From Astrothelium macrocarpum (lineage: Eukaryota > Ascomycota > Dothideomycetes > Trypetheliales > Trypetheliaceae), in assembly GCA_021030915.1 (NCBI GenBank), contig JAGEMR010000040.1, positions 165,908-229,907 on the forward strand: 64,000 nucleotides of DNA, in the 5' to 3' direction. Within the stretch, counting starts at the first letter, position 1; each line of letters starts with the position of its first letter. A program made the position numbers and the translations under genes. Below, one piece after another: positions 1 through 10,655 of the stretch. Below the pieces are notes generated by a model. It searched no databases. It was given only the letters and a program-made list of their open reading frames with translations, and was not told the origin of the DNA.

Positions 1-514
1 GCTATGAAATCGATTGGTTTACATTAAGAAGAACCAGAGAGTTTCTTGTCTCTTTGCTAACTTCGAAAGCTAAAAAAGCTTTAACTGGGAGATAGAGACA
101 AGCGGGTGGGTTTTTGTTACAAGATGTCCAACATACTATAGGAAGTGTTTTCAGAGAACTCCATGAATTGCGCAGTGATACTTGATGAGCGGTCACTTTG
201 ATGTCCATGCCGACATCAAATACGGCGTTTTCCGCGGTGAAGAGTATGTACTCGGTAGGTTTGAATCGATCTCTCACTGATTAAATGTGATTGGACAGCT
301 TCTTGGACCCTTGTGTGCTGACCTCGGTGGTGGAAATGCCGACCATTACAAGGTCCACGGTTTGCTACGAATTTTAATTGCAATGGATGTGCTCTCTTTT
401 TTGATGATCTCCTCTGCAATACGGTAGCTGAAGGCACCGTGTGACTTCGTCCACCTGCGGAATCCGCTTATCCTATACTCTACCTCTCGGTAGGGTCAAC
501 CAAATATCAGCTGC
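1..514. other. Window edge, no gene resolved
   Basis: A minus-strand open frame of about 91 codons lies at 2-277. It matches no family I recognise, and no convincing splice sites extend it. The first supported feature is the start codon of the bZIP gene at 515. The tail of a gene lying mostly outside the window cannot be excluded. Confidence 0.4.
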
Positions 515-1334
515 ATGCCGCGAAGAGTGAGTAGCTCCAGAGTGACCTGAATATCAACCGTGTCTATAAGCCAGAGCTCACCATCACCCTCAGAAGAGCG
601 ACGTTCCTCCCGTCGCTCGTATTCGGGAAAATCAGCGTCGCTCGCGCGCTCGTCGATTGGATCTGATTAAGAATCTCCAACAACAACTGCGCGAATATGA
701 AAAGAAGGAAACCCAAGCAACGATATCGATGCAACTGGCAGCAAGGAGGGTCGCATTGGAGAACACTCAGCTTCGGAGCCTGCTTGCTAGCAAAAGCGTC
801 TCCAATCAGGATATAGAAGATTTTATTCGCGATTGGCAGCGGTCAGATGCTAATGTCATGAAGGAGACAATAAATTGCGGCAGGAATGATGGCCAAACAG
901 ACTTCAACGGAGAATGTGCTGAATACCGGAGTGTTACAAAAATTCCAGTCGATCGAGTACGGGATCACGAAATTGAAATAGGGCCGCGAATCCATGATCG
1001 CAACTATTCAAATTCTGCTACATTAATAGCCTCAAGTCCCACAAGTTATGACTGTAGTACACATACCTCTGGCTGGTCTTTTGGCGATGAGCTTGAGCAG
1101 CGTTATTTGTCTTCTGCACTCCCGGACTATGATTGTCCGACTGTTATTACTCAGACGCCATCATATGGAAGCGACCCAACGTTAGAAATGTCATGTGAGA
1201 CAGCAGCAAACATCATCGCGAACATACGGGGAGATGAAGACAAGGATGTTGTGCGATTAGAACTAGGATGTAGTGGAAACGCACAATGCAACGTCAAGAA
1301 TATCAAGGTTTTACAAGTCATGGAAAAAGATTAG
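515..1334 (+). CDS. bZIP transcription factor, two exons
   Basis: Nuclear DNA-binding regulator of the fungal bZIP type. Exon 2 encodes the basic region RIRENQRRSRARR directly followed by a leucine-zipper-like helix (LIKNLQQQLREYEKKE) and a further helix rich in Leu and Ala (about residues 12-75). No ATG is in frame in exon 2 before the basic region, and a stop lies just upstream (567). A four-codon first exon (ATG at 515, ending 526, MPRR) joined over a 67-bp intron (GTGAGT at 527, CTCAG ending 593) restores the frame and gives about 250 aa. The C-terminal two thirds are Ser/Thr/Asp-rich and unrecognised. The conserved pattern is typical of the ascomycete proteins in which the basic region is followed by a YE(R/K)(R/K)E segment. 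Target genes are unknown; the neighbours are a secreted protein and a P450. The family is sure; the start exon is inferred. Confidence 0.75.
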
Positions 1335-1982
1335 ATATACGAGGTGTTCTAACCTGTGTCCTATGCACATGTACGCATATTCCCCGGGCTTTTCTGTTTT
1401 GAGAAAACCAAAGTCTTCGCATAGCACATGTTTTCATTAGCAACGAGCAACGTTGCGCTTCCTGGAGCTGTGAATACTGTTCAGAAAGCTCAACGACAGT
1501 CCTTGGCACCAAACATACCGACCGACTTAGTCCGCTCCCTAAGGTAACTTCTCACAGCGTCTCTTGGTCCTCACGGTGTCGTGTTATACATATCGCGGAC
1601 AATAACTCTACGTGACGTGCTCGACAAGAATACCAATCATTTGACCATCTCAGATTGATTGTATTATTTGCAGAAAATGTTATCTGAACGATAGCGTACT
1701 ACCACAATGCGGAAAGGATGTTGCTGGAACTATGATGCAGAGTTACGGATAGTTGCGTAGGAATCAATGAGTATCCTATTAATTACAGTGGTGTGTCTTA
1801 GGGTGTCTGTAATTCTCAAAAGTCTATAATCCTAAAAGCTTTTTGCACCCTAATTTTGGCACTAGACCCAGTGTTTCTTGATAGCCACTGGGTATTCGTA
1901 AACCCGTCATGCTGTTAAATCAGTGAGAACATTTGCCATCACACTTGACTATCTTATGAGATGCCCTTCTTTACCTCAACTA
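1335..1982. other. Intergenic, no feature seen
   Basis: This is the 3' flank of the bZIP gene and the 3' flank of the minus-strand secreted protein gene (convergent). Short open frames only, none with a recognisable product. AT content rises around 1660-1900 without a repeat that I can define. Confidence 0.5.
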
Positions 1983-2850
1983 TTAGTCAAGGTCATCCAA
2001 GCGACTCTCAGGCCATCCTACGATGTTCAGGACGACTTCATCGCCTGGACTTTGTAAATCTACAATGCACGAAAAATCGTATGTGCCTTTAGGCCATCGC
2101 GGATAGTTTAATCTACCACAATTTTGGCACAATTTTATAGGGCCGATGGCCAGGCCCTTCCGGTTATTCGCAATCAGTCTAATCGCCTTGGCCTTGTAAA
2201 TAAAGAGACGATTACTTTTGGAGGTGAAGATCAGTTCAAGATTTCTGTAATTCCAGTCTGAGATTCCTATGCCGAAAGCCACTCTTGTTCCTTGGGAAGC
2301 TTCAGTGTCGTTACCTGTTGGGAAAGCTTCAAAGTCCATAGTTCCCTTGGAAGGGTCAATGGGCAAGGTACCTTGGGGATTCGAAACACACCAAGCTACT
2401 TCCGCTACCCCAACATTTCTAGTGCTGCATAAGAATCCAAAGGGGCACATGCCCGGAGATACGCGGGACAGTTCCGATCCAGGTTGGTCACATTGCACCG
2501 ACCAGCTTGATGAAGCTGATGTGTCCACACACCACGATGCTTTAAATTCAGTATATTTAGGGAAATCACCCGGCGGACAAAAAGTAGCGCTAATAGGAAA
2601 ACGGGTTCTCCGGTCATTAGGTTTTGAGCGAACTGGCGATCGCTTTTGGGGACTAAAATTAGCAGACGGTGGCCGATCAATAAAGCTCACAATAAAACCG
2701 CTTGAGATGGACAGAGTCAGTGTGATTCATTTATCATTTTACATTTTGGCTCGAGATAGCTTACTTTAGAGAGGTTCCATTATCCGTTACTTGGGCATCT
2801 GAAGAAAAGGCCATTAAAAGAAGCACAAACTTAAACGTTAGGGTCTTCAT
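1983..2850 (-). CDS. Secreted cysteine-rich protein, two exons
   Basis: Exon 1 (2850-2765) starts at ATG and encodes a hydrophobic signal peptide (MKTLTFKFVLLLMAFSSDAQ). The donor is GTAAGC at 2764, the acceptor TCTCAAG ends at 2701, and exon 2 runs 2700-1983, for about 267 aa. Phase 2 joining gives an uninterrupted frame, supporting the model. The mature protein has nine cysteines, including CQNCGR and GMCPFGFLC, and a basic segment near residues 46-60. No transmembrane helix follows, so export is expected. I do not recognise the family. Small secreted Cys-rich proteins of this kind in plant- or insect-associated fungi are often effector candidates, but nothing here proves that. An overlapping plus-strand frame (2269-2769) is considered a shadow. 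Located between a bZIP gene and a P450 gene. Confidence 0.6.
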
Positions 2851-3513
2851 TTTGTTACAAATAACTCAAATTTTGATGAAAAAATAAGATTCTGAGTAGG
2901 CAGAGCCGCAGAGTCATTTAAGTGCAGAGAGATTCTGGACCAGAGGAAAAAGACACGGGGAAAAGGAGGAGTGGAAGGAGGAATGGAGAGATCGAAGCTA
3001 ACTTGTGCTGACAACGCATCACCGATCTTCCAGCTACCCTAACTTGAGTCAGTCATCACTTCATAGCTCATGTCTAAATGTGCGTCGAGGAATCCCGTAC
3101 GGTCTTGAAGAGCAAGCGACGGAGGACTCTAAGGTAAGTACTCGGTCTGCAGGCCATTGTCGCGTACGATATCCCGAAATATTTCCAAATCACCCTCCAA
3201 CTATGGAATAGCTGGAACCGACAAAGGCCGGACAAAATTTGGTCACATTCAAATTACCAATCCAGCCATCCAATTTTGACTGATAGTGTAACATGAGCCT
3301 TTGCTACGTCGGTAAGTGGCTACACGCACGTTGATATCCCTGACCCAAACCCAATTTCCCATGCACTCTAAACTGACTGAGAGATTTAACGCCGGCCTAA
3401 GATGACCATAAGGTAGTTCTATGAAGCAGTTAACTGTCAAAGAGCTAATTGTCAGAACATCTACATCAATCCGTTTGACATAATTCATTTGTCGTCTCTG
3501 TCCTGAACATTTC
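2851..3513. other. Intergenic, upstream of secreted protein / downstream of P450
   Basis: Contains the presumed promoter of the minus-strand secreted protein and the 3' end of the P450 gene. A purine-rich stretch lies at about 2925-2990. Short open frames at 3005-3211 and 3249-3521 resemble nothing known and have no supporting splice structure. Confidence 0.45.
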
Positions 3514-5159
3514 TCAAGCAACTGATCTTCTGGAGAGGTTACAGATCAAACCCTCATTCTGAGCAAACCACAATCCTTTGACTTTCATCTCTCTTTCGGG
3601 ATAAGCGAGTGTAATATTGAATTCTCTGAACAGCTGGGGGATTAATTTGGCCATTTCAATAAGTGAGATGTGCTTCCCTATGCAAGTCCTGGATCCAGCT
3701 CCGAAGACAAAGTAAGCCCGGTTCATCTCTTTAAGCTGTTCTTCCGAGCTATCGATCCAACGCTCTGGCTCAAATTTGTCCGGCTTTGGAAATACTGCTG
3801 GATCTCGATGAACGACCCAAGTGTTGATGCCAACAATCGTTCCAGCGGGTATGTGTTGTCCGCAGATTTGTGCTCCATTGCTTGGCACATGCCGCTCAAG
3901 CAGCAGACCTACACTGGGATGAAGACGCATGCCTTCTTTGATGACTGCATCTAAATATGGGAGACAGTTGATGGACTCTTTGTACTGGATGGGATGGCTG
4001 AGTTTTCCAGCACGATCGGCGTCATCAATCTCTCTTACCAATTTCTGTAACTTTTCTGGGTTTCGAAGCAAGAAATAGATAATGGCACGAAAAGCAATCG
4101 CAGTAGTATCGCTGCCAGCGAAGACGTTAGCTGACAAACCAACAATCAAGTCGCGAGTGCTCATATTCGCCGCCCATCTGGACATCATATCACCCTGAGC
4201 TTCAATTTCACTTCGATCGATTTCCCCGTTTTTAGTCAGGCACGCCTTTTTGCTTGATTTGTTGATTGCGTTGAGGGTAAAACGAACCACCTCGTTCCAG
4301 TTCTCGATCATTGGCAGTAGTACTGGTAATAATGGATTACCGAGGAGGAAACGATGCAATTCCGGAATTTGTCCAATGTATGTTGAGTACGCCTGAGGTT
4401 TTGTCAGCATGCCTTAGGATAGATCATAAAGTCGATTAACAGGATGCCCTCGATCGTATGTATCATTCCGTCAACATCTTTACCTTTCTCAAGAAATCCT
4501 AGTCTTTCCGAAAAGTTGACTTCTCCCACAACGTCAAAGGCATAGTATTGCAGCCATATGCCTAAATCAATAGATCTATTCGCAGACGCAGATTCACGCA
4601 ATTTTTCAATGAGTATAGCTGAGCAAGAATCAATGGCTTCCTCTTTTTGCAAAAGCGATGGCAAAGCGTAAGCATTTGCATACTGCCGTTTGATATTACG
4701 GTGATAATGCTCGTCTGTGCAAGAGAACAAATTCCGTTGCTCAGTTTTTTGCCAAACGATGGATTGAATAGGGTAGAAAGCAGTCTACGGTTAATAAGTC
4801 AGCGTAATGTTCTTCAAGGTGGATGAAGCGATCCCAACTTTGGTAAAGTCACCCTTAATAGTATAGATATTTGAGATCTCTTGCGGGTCTCCTACTGATA
4901 TGTGTCTGGGTCCGATCCGCACTAAAGGTCCGTACTTTTGGTGGAGTTGGATGGCAGTTAAATGTGCATTCCCTCTCCAGACGTTTACGAACCGCCATAG
5001 TCTCGTATATGATGCGATCGGAGGACCGGGGATTTTCCAAAGGCCTGGTCTAAATTTGTTCCACAAAAGACGAGCAACGGATAATATTAGCAAGACCGGT
5101 AAGAACCATTCGGAGAGAAGAGACGGAGCGGAAGTTCCGTTTCTGTTGCTTATGGCCAT
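3514..5159 (-). CDS. Cytochrome P450 monooxygenase, pisatin demethylase-like group
   Basis: Membrane-anchored heme monooxygenase. Exon 1 (5159-4839) gives an N-terminal membrane anchor (LLSEWFLPVLLILSVARLLW) and the Pro-rich hinge KIPGPPI. Exon 2 starts at 4784 after a 54-bp intron (acceptor CCGTAG). The last exon (4392-3514) carries the I-helix AGSDTT, the K-helix EGMRLHP (ExxR), PERW, and the heme loop FGAGSRTCIGKH with its cysteine ligand. Size and layout fit ascomycete P450s annotated as pisatin demethylase or benzoate 4-monooxygenase-like; the substrate cannot be inferred. The second intron is odd. The family sequence predicts a join from CTG (4442-4440) to GCG (4392-4390), which needs a non-canonical boundary; canonical GT (4440)...AG (4393) shifts the frame by one. 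A canonical in-frame donor exists earlier (GTTGAC) but drops about 12 conserved residues. So the gene may be intact, mis-sequenced or newly broken. Confidence 0.8.
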
Positions 5160-6590
5160 AATCGAAAGATGAGGGGAAGGAGAAAGCGCAAATCTCGAAG
5201 TCGGCGATTCTAAGCACCTCCATGACCATGTTAAATAAGCTTTCAGCAGCTCATGGATATACCACCAATTAATGACCGGTGGCTAGCGCTGTTGATCCCA
5301 TCCTTAAGATCTATACTCATAGTAGATATAAACTTAGGTTCCAAGAAAAATCGTCAGTAACGGGCTATATTCCTTCCGGTTTGTAAAGTATCATTACAGT
5401 TCGGGAAGTATTCCATCAGCCTCAATTCATGAATGATCAACAGCGCTAGCCATCAGACGCGCCCTGGCAGTATACAGCACCGGTCATGACCCACGGCTAG
5501 CGTGACAAGGGGTAAGATCATAAATAAGCAAGTACTTTTTCAAGAAAGCTTACAACACTACATGTCGTTAGCCCTTCGTTGGCCGATATACCACTTGCCG
5601 ATCAATGCTTGTGGTGTCAGGACACTAATATGAACGAATCAGTTGAATCGATAATAATGTCTCGAGCTAGCTCCGGGTTAGGAAGTAAGCGTTTGGCTCG
5701 GTAATAAGATGTGAGCACCTGGGCAAAATTGGACATGTCGTACCAGGGTCACACCGGTATTCATGGGGTCTAGGTGTTCCATGAAATTGTCACTCTTAAG
5801 GTACTGGCGAAGAGACCAAAACTAGTGGAAGTAATACTTCTAACTGCAGTCACTAAGCACAGCCTAATGATTTCGGACTGCCTCCATGACCGCGGGCAGA
5901 AAGAGCTCTAGAGAGAACAGGCTTTGCGCGGGCACGACGGGCTACCAATAGAATCGAGAAATCTAGCTGTGGTAAGCGTCTAATGGTTGTGGTGCCAAAC
6001 CCAATTTTCTCGGAAATGTCAAATGCCATCTATAGTTCCATCAGACAGCTATAATATCCGTGTAAATCATACCTTGTTTTCAGCCATAACTCGGGCGGAA
6101 CATCTATCCCGAATCTCGTTAACAGCAATCATGCTTTTTTCTCTGATAAAGAAGTGCAGTATGTATAACAAGTAGCGATGCTTTGATTCCTTTATTATGC
6201 AAATTTATAAGTGGCGTCTCTTTGGCCAGTATAGAACTGATCTGCGAGAAACATAGAAAATTTCACGAATGTGACCTGTTGAGCTGTACATGCAAATCGG
6301 AGGATTGGGAAACATGTTTCCTAGAATCGATAGATTTATTATTTGCCTCGCGATGATAAGAAGCTCGGGCTATATGGATCATACGTGGCGACATAACTGG
6401 AGTGTATTGTAAGTGTAGTATGTGCGATGAGATGTATTTTTAAATTTTGAAATGTTGATGATTCTGAATCGAGATACCCCAAGGTACCCTATCCCTATTG
6501 AGGTAAAGCGTGAGCGTGACGTCACCAACTTTTCCGGCAATCCTAAACAACAGGCCCCAAAACAAATTTCCAGACGAGCCCGCTTTTGCA
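5160..6590. other. 1.4 kb intergenic region
   Basis: Upstream region of the P450 gene (minus) and of the glycine-zipper gene (plus). No open frame here resembles a known protein. It contains the inverted repeat listed separately. The rest appears to be unique, moderately AT-rich sequence. Confidence 0.5.
5280..5452. repeat. 18-bp perfect inverted repeat, 137-bp... spacer
   Basis: TGGCTAGCGCTGTTGATC at 5280-5297 is repeated in reverse complement at 5435-5452 with no mismatch; about 137 bp separate the arms. A further GGCTAGCG occurs nearby (about 5492-5500). Located about 120-290 bp upstream of the P450 start codon, so it could be a regulatory palindrome, a foldback, or the ends of a small non-autonomous element. 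No flanking target duplication is evident. Confidence 0.7.
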
Positions 6591-7763
6591 ATGTCCAAAG
6601 AGTTTTCTGATATTGGACACAAGCTGCCTGTACCACTTCCTCCTCAAGTTGAGAAGCAGCTCGGAGGTGCCATCGAGCAAGCCAAGGCCGCTCGAGTTAC
6701 TCAAGAACAGGCCGAAAATGCGAGACGCCGAATTACCGAATCTACTGATCCAGCGGAACGCCAGAAGCTCGAAGATGAAGTCAAAAAGCTTGAAAAAGCT
6801 GCAAAGAAGCAAGCCAAAATGGCTCAGAGACTAGAAAGTGGGGTCTGGCAAGGTGCTGGTGCTGGCATTGGCATTGGGGCTGCTACTGGAATGGGTGTTG
6901 GAACTGTTGTAGGATTGGTGCTAGGTGCTGTAACGGCTGTGCCAACGACTATACTAGGCGGGCTTGTGGGCACTGGCACAGGAGCTATTCATGGTCCATG
7001 GTTCAAGCTTGGCGCAGAAGAAGGTGTATCACAGGGTCTAGCAGAAGCACAGAAACAAATGGACAGTGCACAAGAGAAAGTCGCCAATGGAGATCTGGAT
7101 GATGCTTTGCAGAAGAAGATAGCCACAGGTGAAAAAGAAATTGAAGCTACTCTCCAAGCAAAAATAGCTGATGCCCAATCGTACGGAGCACAAGTGCAGA
7201 CGCAGCTGGCCGGGGCTAGGAAGCCGGAATCTAACCTTCAGGATGACGATCTAAGTGAACCTTCTGAGGAGGAGCCTTCGAATGAGAAAGAGATAGACAC
7301 TGTGGAGGCACCTAATACTGAGACACAGAAGTCAAGATCAGATGCTCAGAATATCACTGAAAAAGCAGCATCGGGAAGCGTGGTTCTAGAAAAGGAGGAT
7401 GTAGGTGATGCAAAACCGGAGAAGAAAAAGACGGACAAGAAAAGCGAAGGTGCTCGTACAAAGGCTGTTGCCCTACCTCGAAACTATCCTAACGACCCTC
7501 TTGACGCACTCGATACTGCCGAAGACGCCTATTCATCTTTTGCACCTCCAATGCCAATACCTACAGATCCGAGGGAATTAGAAACACAAGACTCGCAAGA
7601 ATACAAAAATTTCGCCATACAAGGTCTTGGCATGGTAGGCAAGGCGTTTACACGGACTTCAAAGACCAACGAGGGTGCGAAGAAATCTCAAGACGTTGTC
7701 GATAGTACAGAAGATGACAATTCTGCAAAGAGGAAACCAGAGCCTAAGAAACAACCTCGCTAG
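6591..7763 (+). CDS. Glycine-zipper membrane-associated protein
   Basis: Single-exon frame of about 390 aa from ATG 6591; an in-frame non-ATG extension upstream is discounted. Layout: an N-terminal segment, a charged Gln/Glu/Lys-rich coiled coil (about residues 20-80), then a strikingly Gly-rich hydrophobic stretch (about 83-125) with repeated GxGxG and GxxxG spacing, such as GAGAGIGIGAATGMGVG. Glycine zippers of this type pack membrane helices. A second coiled-coil segment and a long acidic/basic disordered tail rich in Glu, Lys and Ser follow, with a Pro-rich patch near residue 320. No enzyme domain or signal peptide is visible. The function is unknown; it resembles conserved hypothetical ascomycete proteins. 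The flanking genes give no hint of a pathway. Confidence 0.75.
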   Translation: MSKEFSDIGHKLPVPLPPQVEKQLGGAIEQAKAARVTQEQAENARRRITESTDPAERQKLEDEVKKLEKAAKKQAKMAQRLESGVWQGAGAGIGIGAATGMGVGTVVGLVLGAVTAVPTTILGGLVGTGTGAIHGPWFKLGAEEGVSQGLAEAQKQMDSAQEKVANGDLDDALQKKIATGEKEIEATLQAKIADAQSYGAQVQTQLAGARKPESNLQDDDLSEPSEEEPSNEKEIDTVEAPNTETQKSRSDAQNITEKAASGSVVLEKEDVGDAKPEKKKTDKKSEGARTKAVALPRNYPNDPLDALDTAEDAYSSFAPPMPIPTDPRELETQDSQEYKNFAIQGLGMVGKAFTRTSKTNEGAKKSQDVVDSTEDDNSAKRKPEPKKQPR

Positions 7764-8745
7764 TAGGATCACGTATTCTCTCCCATGCTTCAAGGTACGC
7801 AACAGCGGGTGGTACAAGTAATTGCACATCGGAACCTGGAAGATGTGAAGGGCAGTACGGCCAGTATGTCAGCCCTGAAAATATCCCATACGCATATTAA
7901 GCCAGCTACCATGAGCCCATGGTTCTACAGTATCGGAAGCAATAGTCCGATGCTCCAGTTTGGACAAAGAACGTTGTCGAAGATCTGACCTTTGGTTGAT
8001 TGGCCTGCGTCAAGACTGTAACGACTCTCTGTAACTGCGTTGCAAAATTTTGGTTCTGACAGTCGAGTTTATGGTTCTGCATAGAAATCCAGATTGAATT
8101 CGGAAGCTTAGGAAATTGACTCAGAAATTTGAAGAAGGGAGGTTGGATGCAGATCTTCTGGTTTGAAGTATTCATGATGCTTAGACACGGGTCTTAAACG
8201 GTAAGCTCCGTGCTATGATAGTTATTAGTCATTAGTTTAATGATAATATGCATATTAAAGTCAGACTAGCAATTCCTAATGTTGTAAGCTAGAATGATAT
8301 CTTATTTGAACCTGTGCTTAGGCAACTACACTTGGGCTCCTGAGTGCAGACAATATACCATTTGTAATGCAGATGAGGTGGGCCAAGCTCGTAAAAAATG
8401 CTAAAGGTAATTCAACATGAGTTACCTTGTTGCAGATCCGTGCGGGCCTGGGCAATTTGTAGCCATCTATCGTCATTTTCCAGGGTGCGGTCTATAATGA
8501 GGCGGCAGCACGAGAAGCGAGTGGTATCACAAACTCTCTATTATTGAACTGCATATAGACGCCGTCAGACGACCGACCTTTGATGATCTATCCGACTTTT
8601 CCAAGCAGACGCGTAAAGCGCCCGCACCAAAATTGAATGCTCCGTCTAGCATAACACAAAACAAAAATTTCCTCCACATTCCCACCATTTTCAGGGGAAA
8701 ATGTGGCTCTGAAATGGGTTGACCACAATAGAGCTCCGTACTCAA
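7764..8745. other. Intergenic, no gene seen
   Basis: Convergent 3' flanks of the glycine-zipper gene and ACL2. Only short frames without homologous character. A minus-strand frame at 7906-8175 shows no domain and is discounted. Confidence 0.5.
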
Positions 8746-10655
8746 TCATCCGTTGAATTCCTTGACTTCACTCGTCTTCCCCGGTACCAACGCCAATGGC
8801 ACGATACCGGAGACATGCATCTCCGGGCCATAAACGTGCATGTCGAGTCCGAGTTCTTGGCCAACACCCTTGATATTCTTGAGACCCTCCTGGTAGTTGG
8901 GACCGGCACGGCGGACCCAGATCTGGACCTTGTGCTCGTTGAGCAAAGGCGCGACCTCACGAAGCGCACGGATCACACCCTTGAAGGTAGATGCGACCTG
9001 CAGATTGTGTTAGTTTATTTTCTGAGTCAATTGTATCTCACTTGAAGCTGGGAAAATTTACATTTGTAAAGTTAGCGATACCACCACCTATGAACAAGAC
9101 CTTGCCTTCAGGGTGCATTGGTGCTCGAAGCATCAGGTCGAGGACAGTTCTTGCGTAGTGGAAGGTTTGAGTCTCAGTCGGGGCACCGGAATATTCCCCG
9201 TAGTTCGCCAATTGGCTTGCATAGCCAGCAGAAGCGATAGCATCAGCATAGACGACAGATGCACCACCACCTGCCACAAGAGTCCAGACACGACCAGAAG
9301 GGTTGAGAATGGTCAACTTGAGAGAGGCACCCGTCTTTGCATCAAGGTCGGCGATGTAGGCCTCTTCCTTGGACATCTCGCGACCGAATGGAGCTGGGAA
9401 CTCCATGGGTGGGCCAGCGTCAATATTGACCTTTGAGCCACTGGTCGCCACTGTCGGAATACCGAGAGCAGTAGGGCTACGGGCAATGGCCCACTTCACA
9501 CCACATTCGAATTCGGCAGTCTGATCAAGCTTTGCAGCCAAGTCGAGGAAGTAAACCTCAGCGGAGGTGGCATCTTTGTTAGGGATGACGACGAGAGGGT
9601 TGATTTCGAGATAACTGAATCAAGACTTTAGCATGGACACAATGAGTTCAGGAGAGAGCCGTACGTGAATTGGCAATCTACGTAGACAGCGTAGAGTCGT
9701 GAGATGAAATCAACCAAGACATTGTGGACACCCTTTGGCACATTCTTGAGTAGAGTGGCAGCGATTTCGTCATTTGATGGATAATTTTTAAGTTCTACAG
9801 GTACCAAAAGCTTTTGTGCCTTGGCATCAACATCGCCAACATCAACGCCGCCTTCATGCGTGAAGAGAATCCAATCACCCTACAAGGATCCTTGTCAGTA
9901 ACGTCATTGAGAAACATGTTGGCTAAAAAAAAAGGAACGCAATGAGCCGAAAATGCAAGTGCGGATAGATCCGCTCAAGGACATGCAGGAACGATCCATG
10001 AAAAGAAAAAGCGACGCGGGGGATATAGAAAGTGTGGTTGGAAAGCCAGGTCCAAGTGGGTCCGATCGTTCCTCCTTTGGTCCGAAGCTAAGGCGGAAGC
10101 GCATTGCGCGTTCGGACACACAAATAACCGCAACCACTTGAATATTTGACAATTTTAAGGACAAAGGAATTTTGGAATGTAACAGATGAAGAACGTCGCA
10201 ATCTCAAAACTTACCTCTCGGACGGAATTGATGTTGATATAGTATTCAGTACCGGCGGGATGAGGGACGAAAGGTTCGACAAGGAACTGCCTCAAGATGC
10301 CATCGACAGTCTCGACTCTTTGTACCTTGCCGGCCCTCGCTTCGATCCATTCCTTCGCCTCGGCCCATGTCTTATTCAAGGCCAAAAGACCACTCTTGCC
10401 TCTTCGCTTAATCAACTGATCAGGCTTCGCAACGAATTTCGCATCCTTGGCCAGTAGCCAGGGATAAGTCACCTCGGCTTGGTCAAGAATAGCCTTGACG
10501 GACTCGCCTTCTGGGAAATACAACGAAGCAAGTCTGGGAGGGGGATTGTGTGTGGCTTGAGCAGGAAGAGGAGTGGGTTTGATAACGGGTGCTCGTGTGA
10601 GGTGATAATTCAGGATGGCCTTGCCATCAGCTTCGAGGATGGATTTGGCGGACAT
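8746..10655 (-). CDS. ACL2: ATP-citrate lyase subunit 2 (small subunit)
   Basis: One of the two subunits of cytosolic ATP-citrate lyase, which cleaves citrate with CoA and ATP to acetyl-CoA and oxaloacetate, the main fungal source of cytosolic acetyl-CoA for lipids and acetylation. Four exons: 10655-10215, 9879-9665, 9614-9062 and 8997-8746, with all junctions GT...AG; the total is 486 aa, the usual family length. The first intron is long (335 bp), the others 50 and 64 bp. The N-terminal exon holds the ATP-grasp/succinyl-CoA-synthetase-beta-like part ([18 protein letters not shown]). Exon 3 carries the glycine-rich segment [14 protein letters not shown] and the citrate-binding part [10 protein letters not shown], which continues across the last intron as [11 protein letters not shown]. 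Divergent from ACL1 with 1.2 kb between the start codons, an arrangement conserved in Pezizomycotina that suggests shared control. Confidence 0.97.

Noticed and set aside
2269..2769. Plus-strand open frame of 166 codons
   Set aside because: Lies antisense to the spliced secreted protein, has no domain, and no splice or signal structure.
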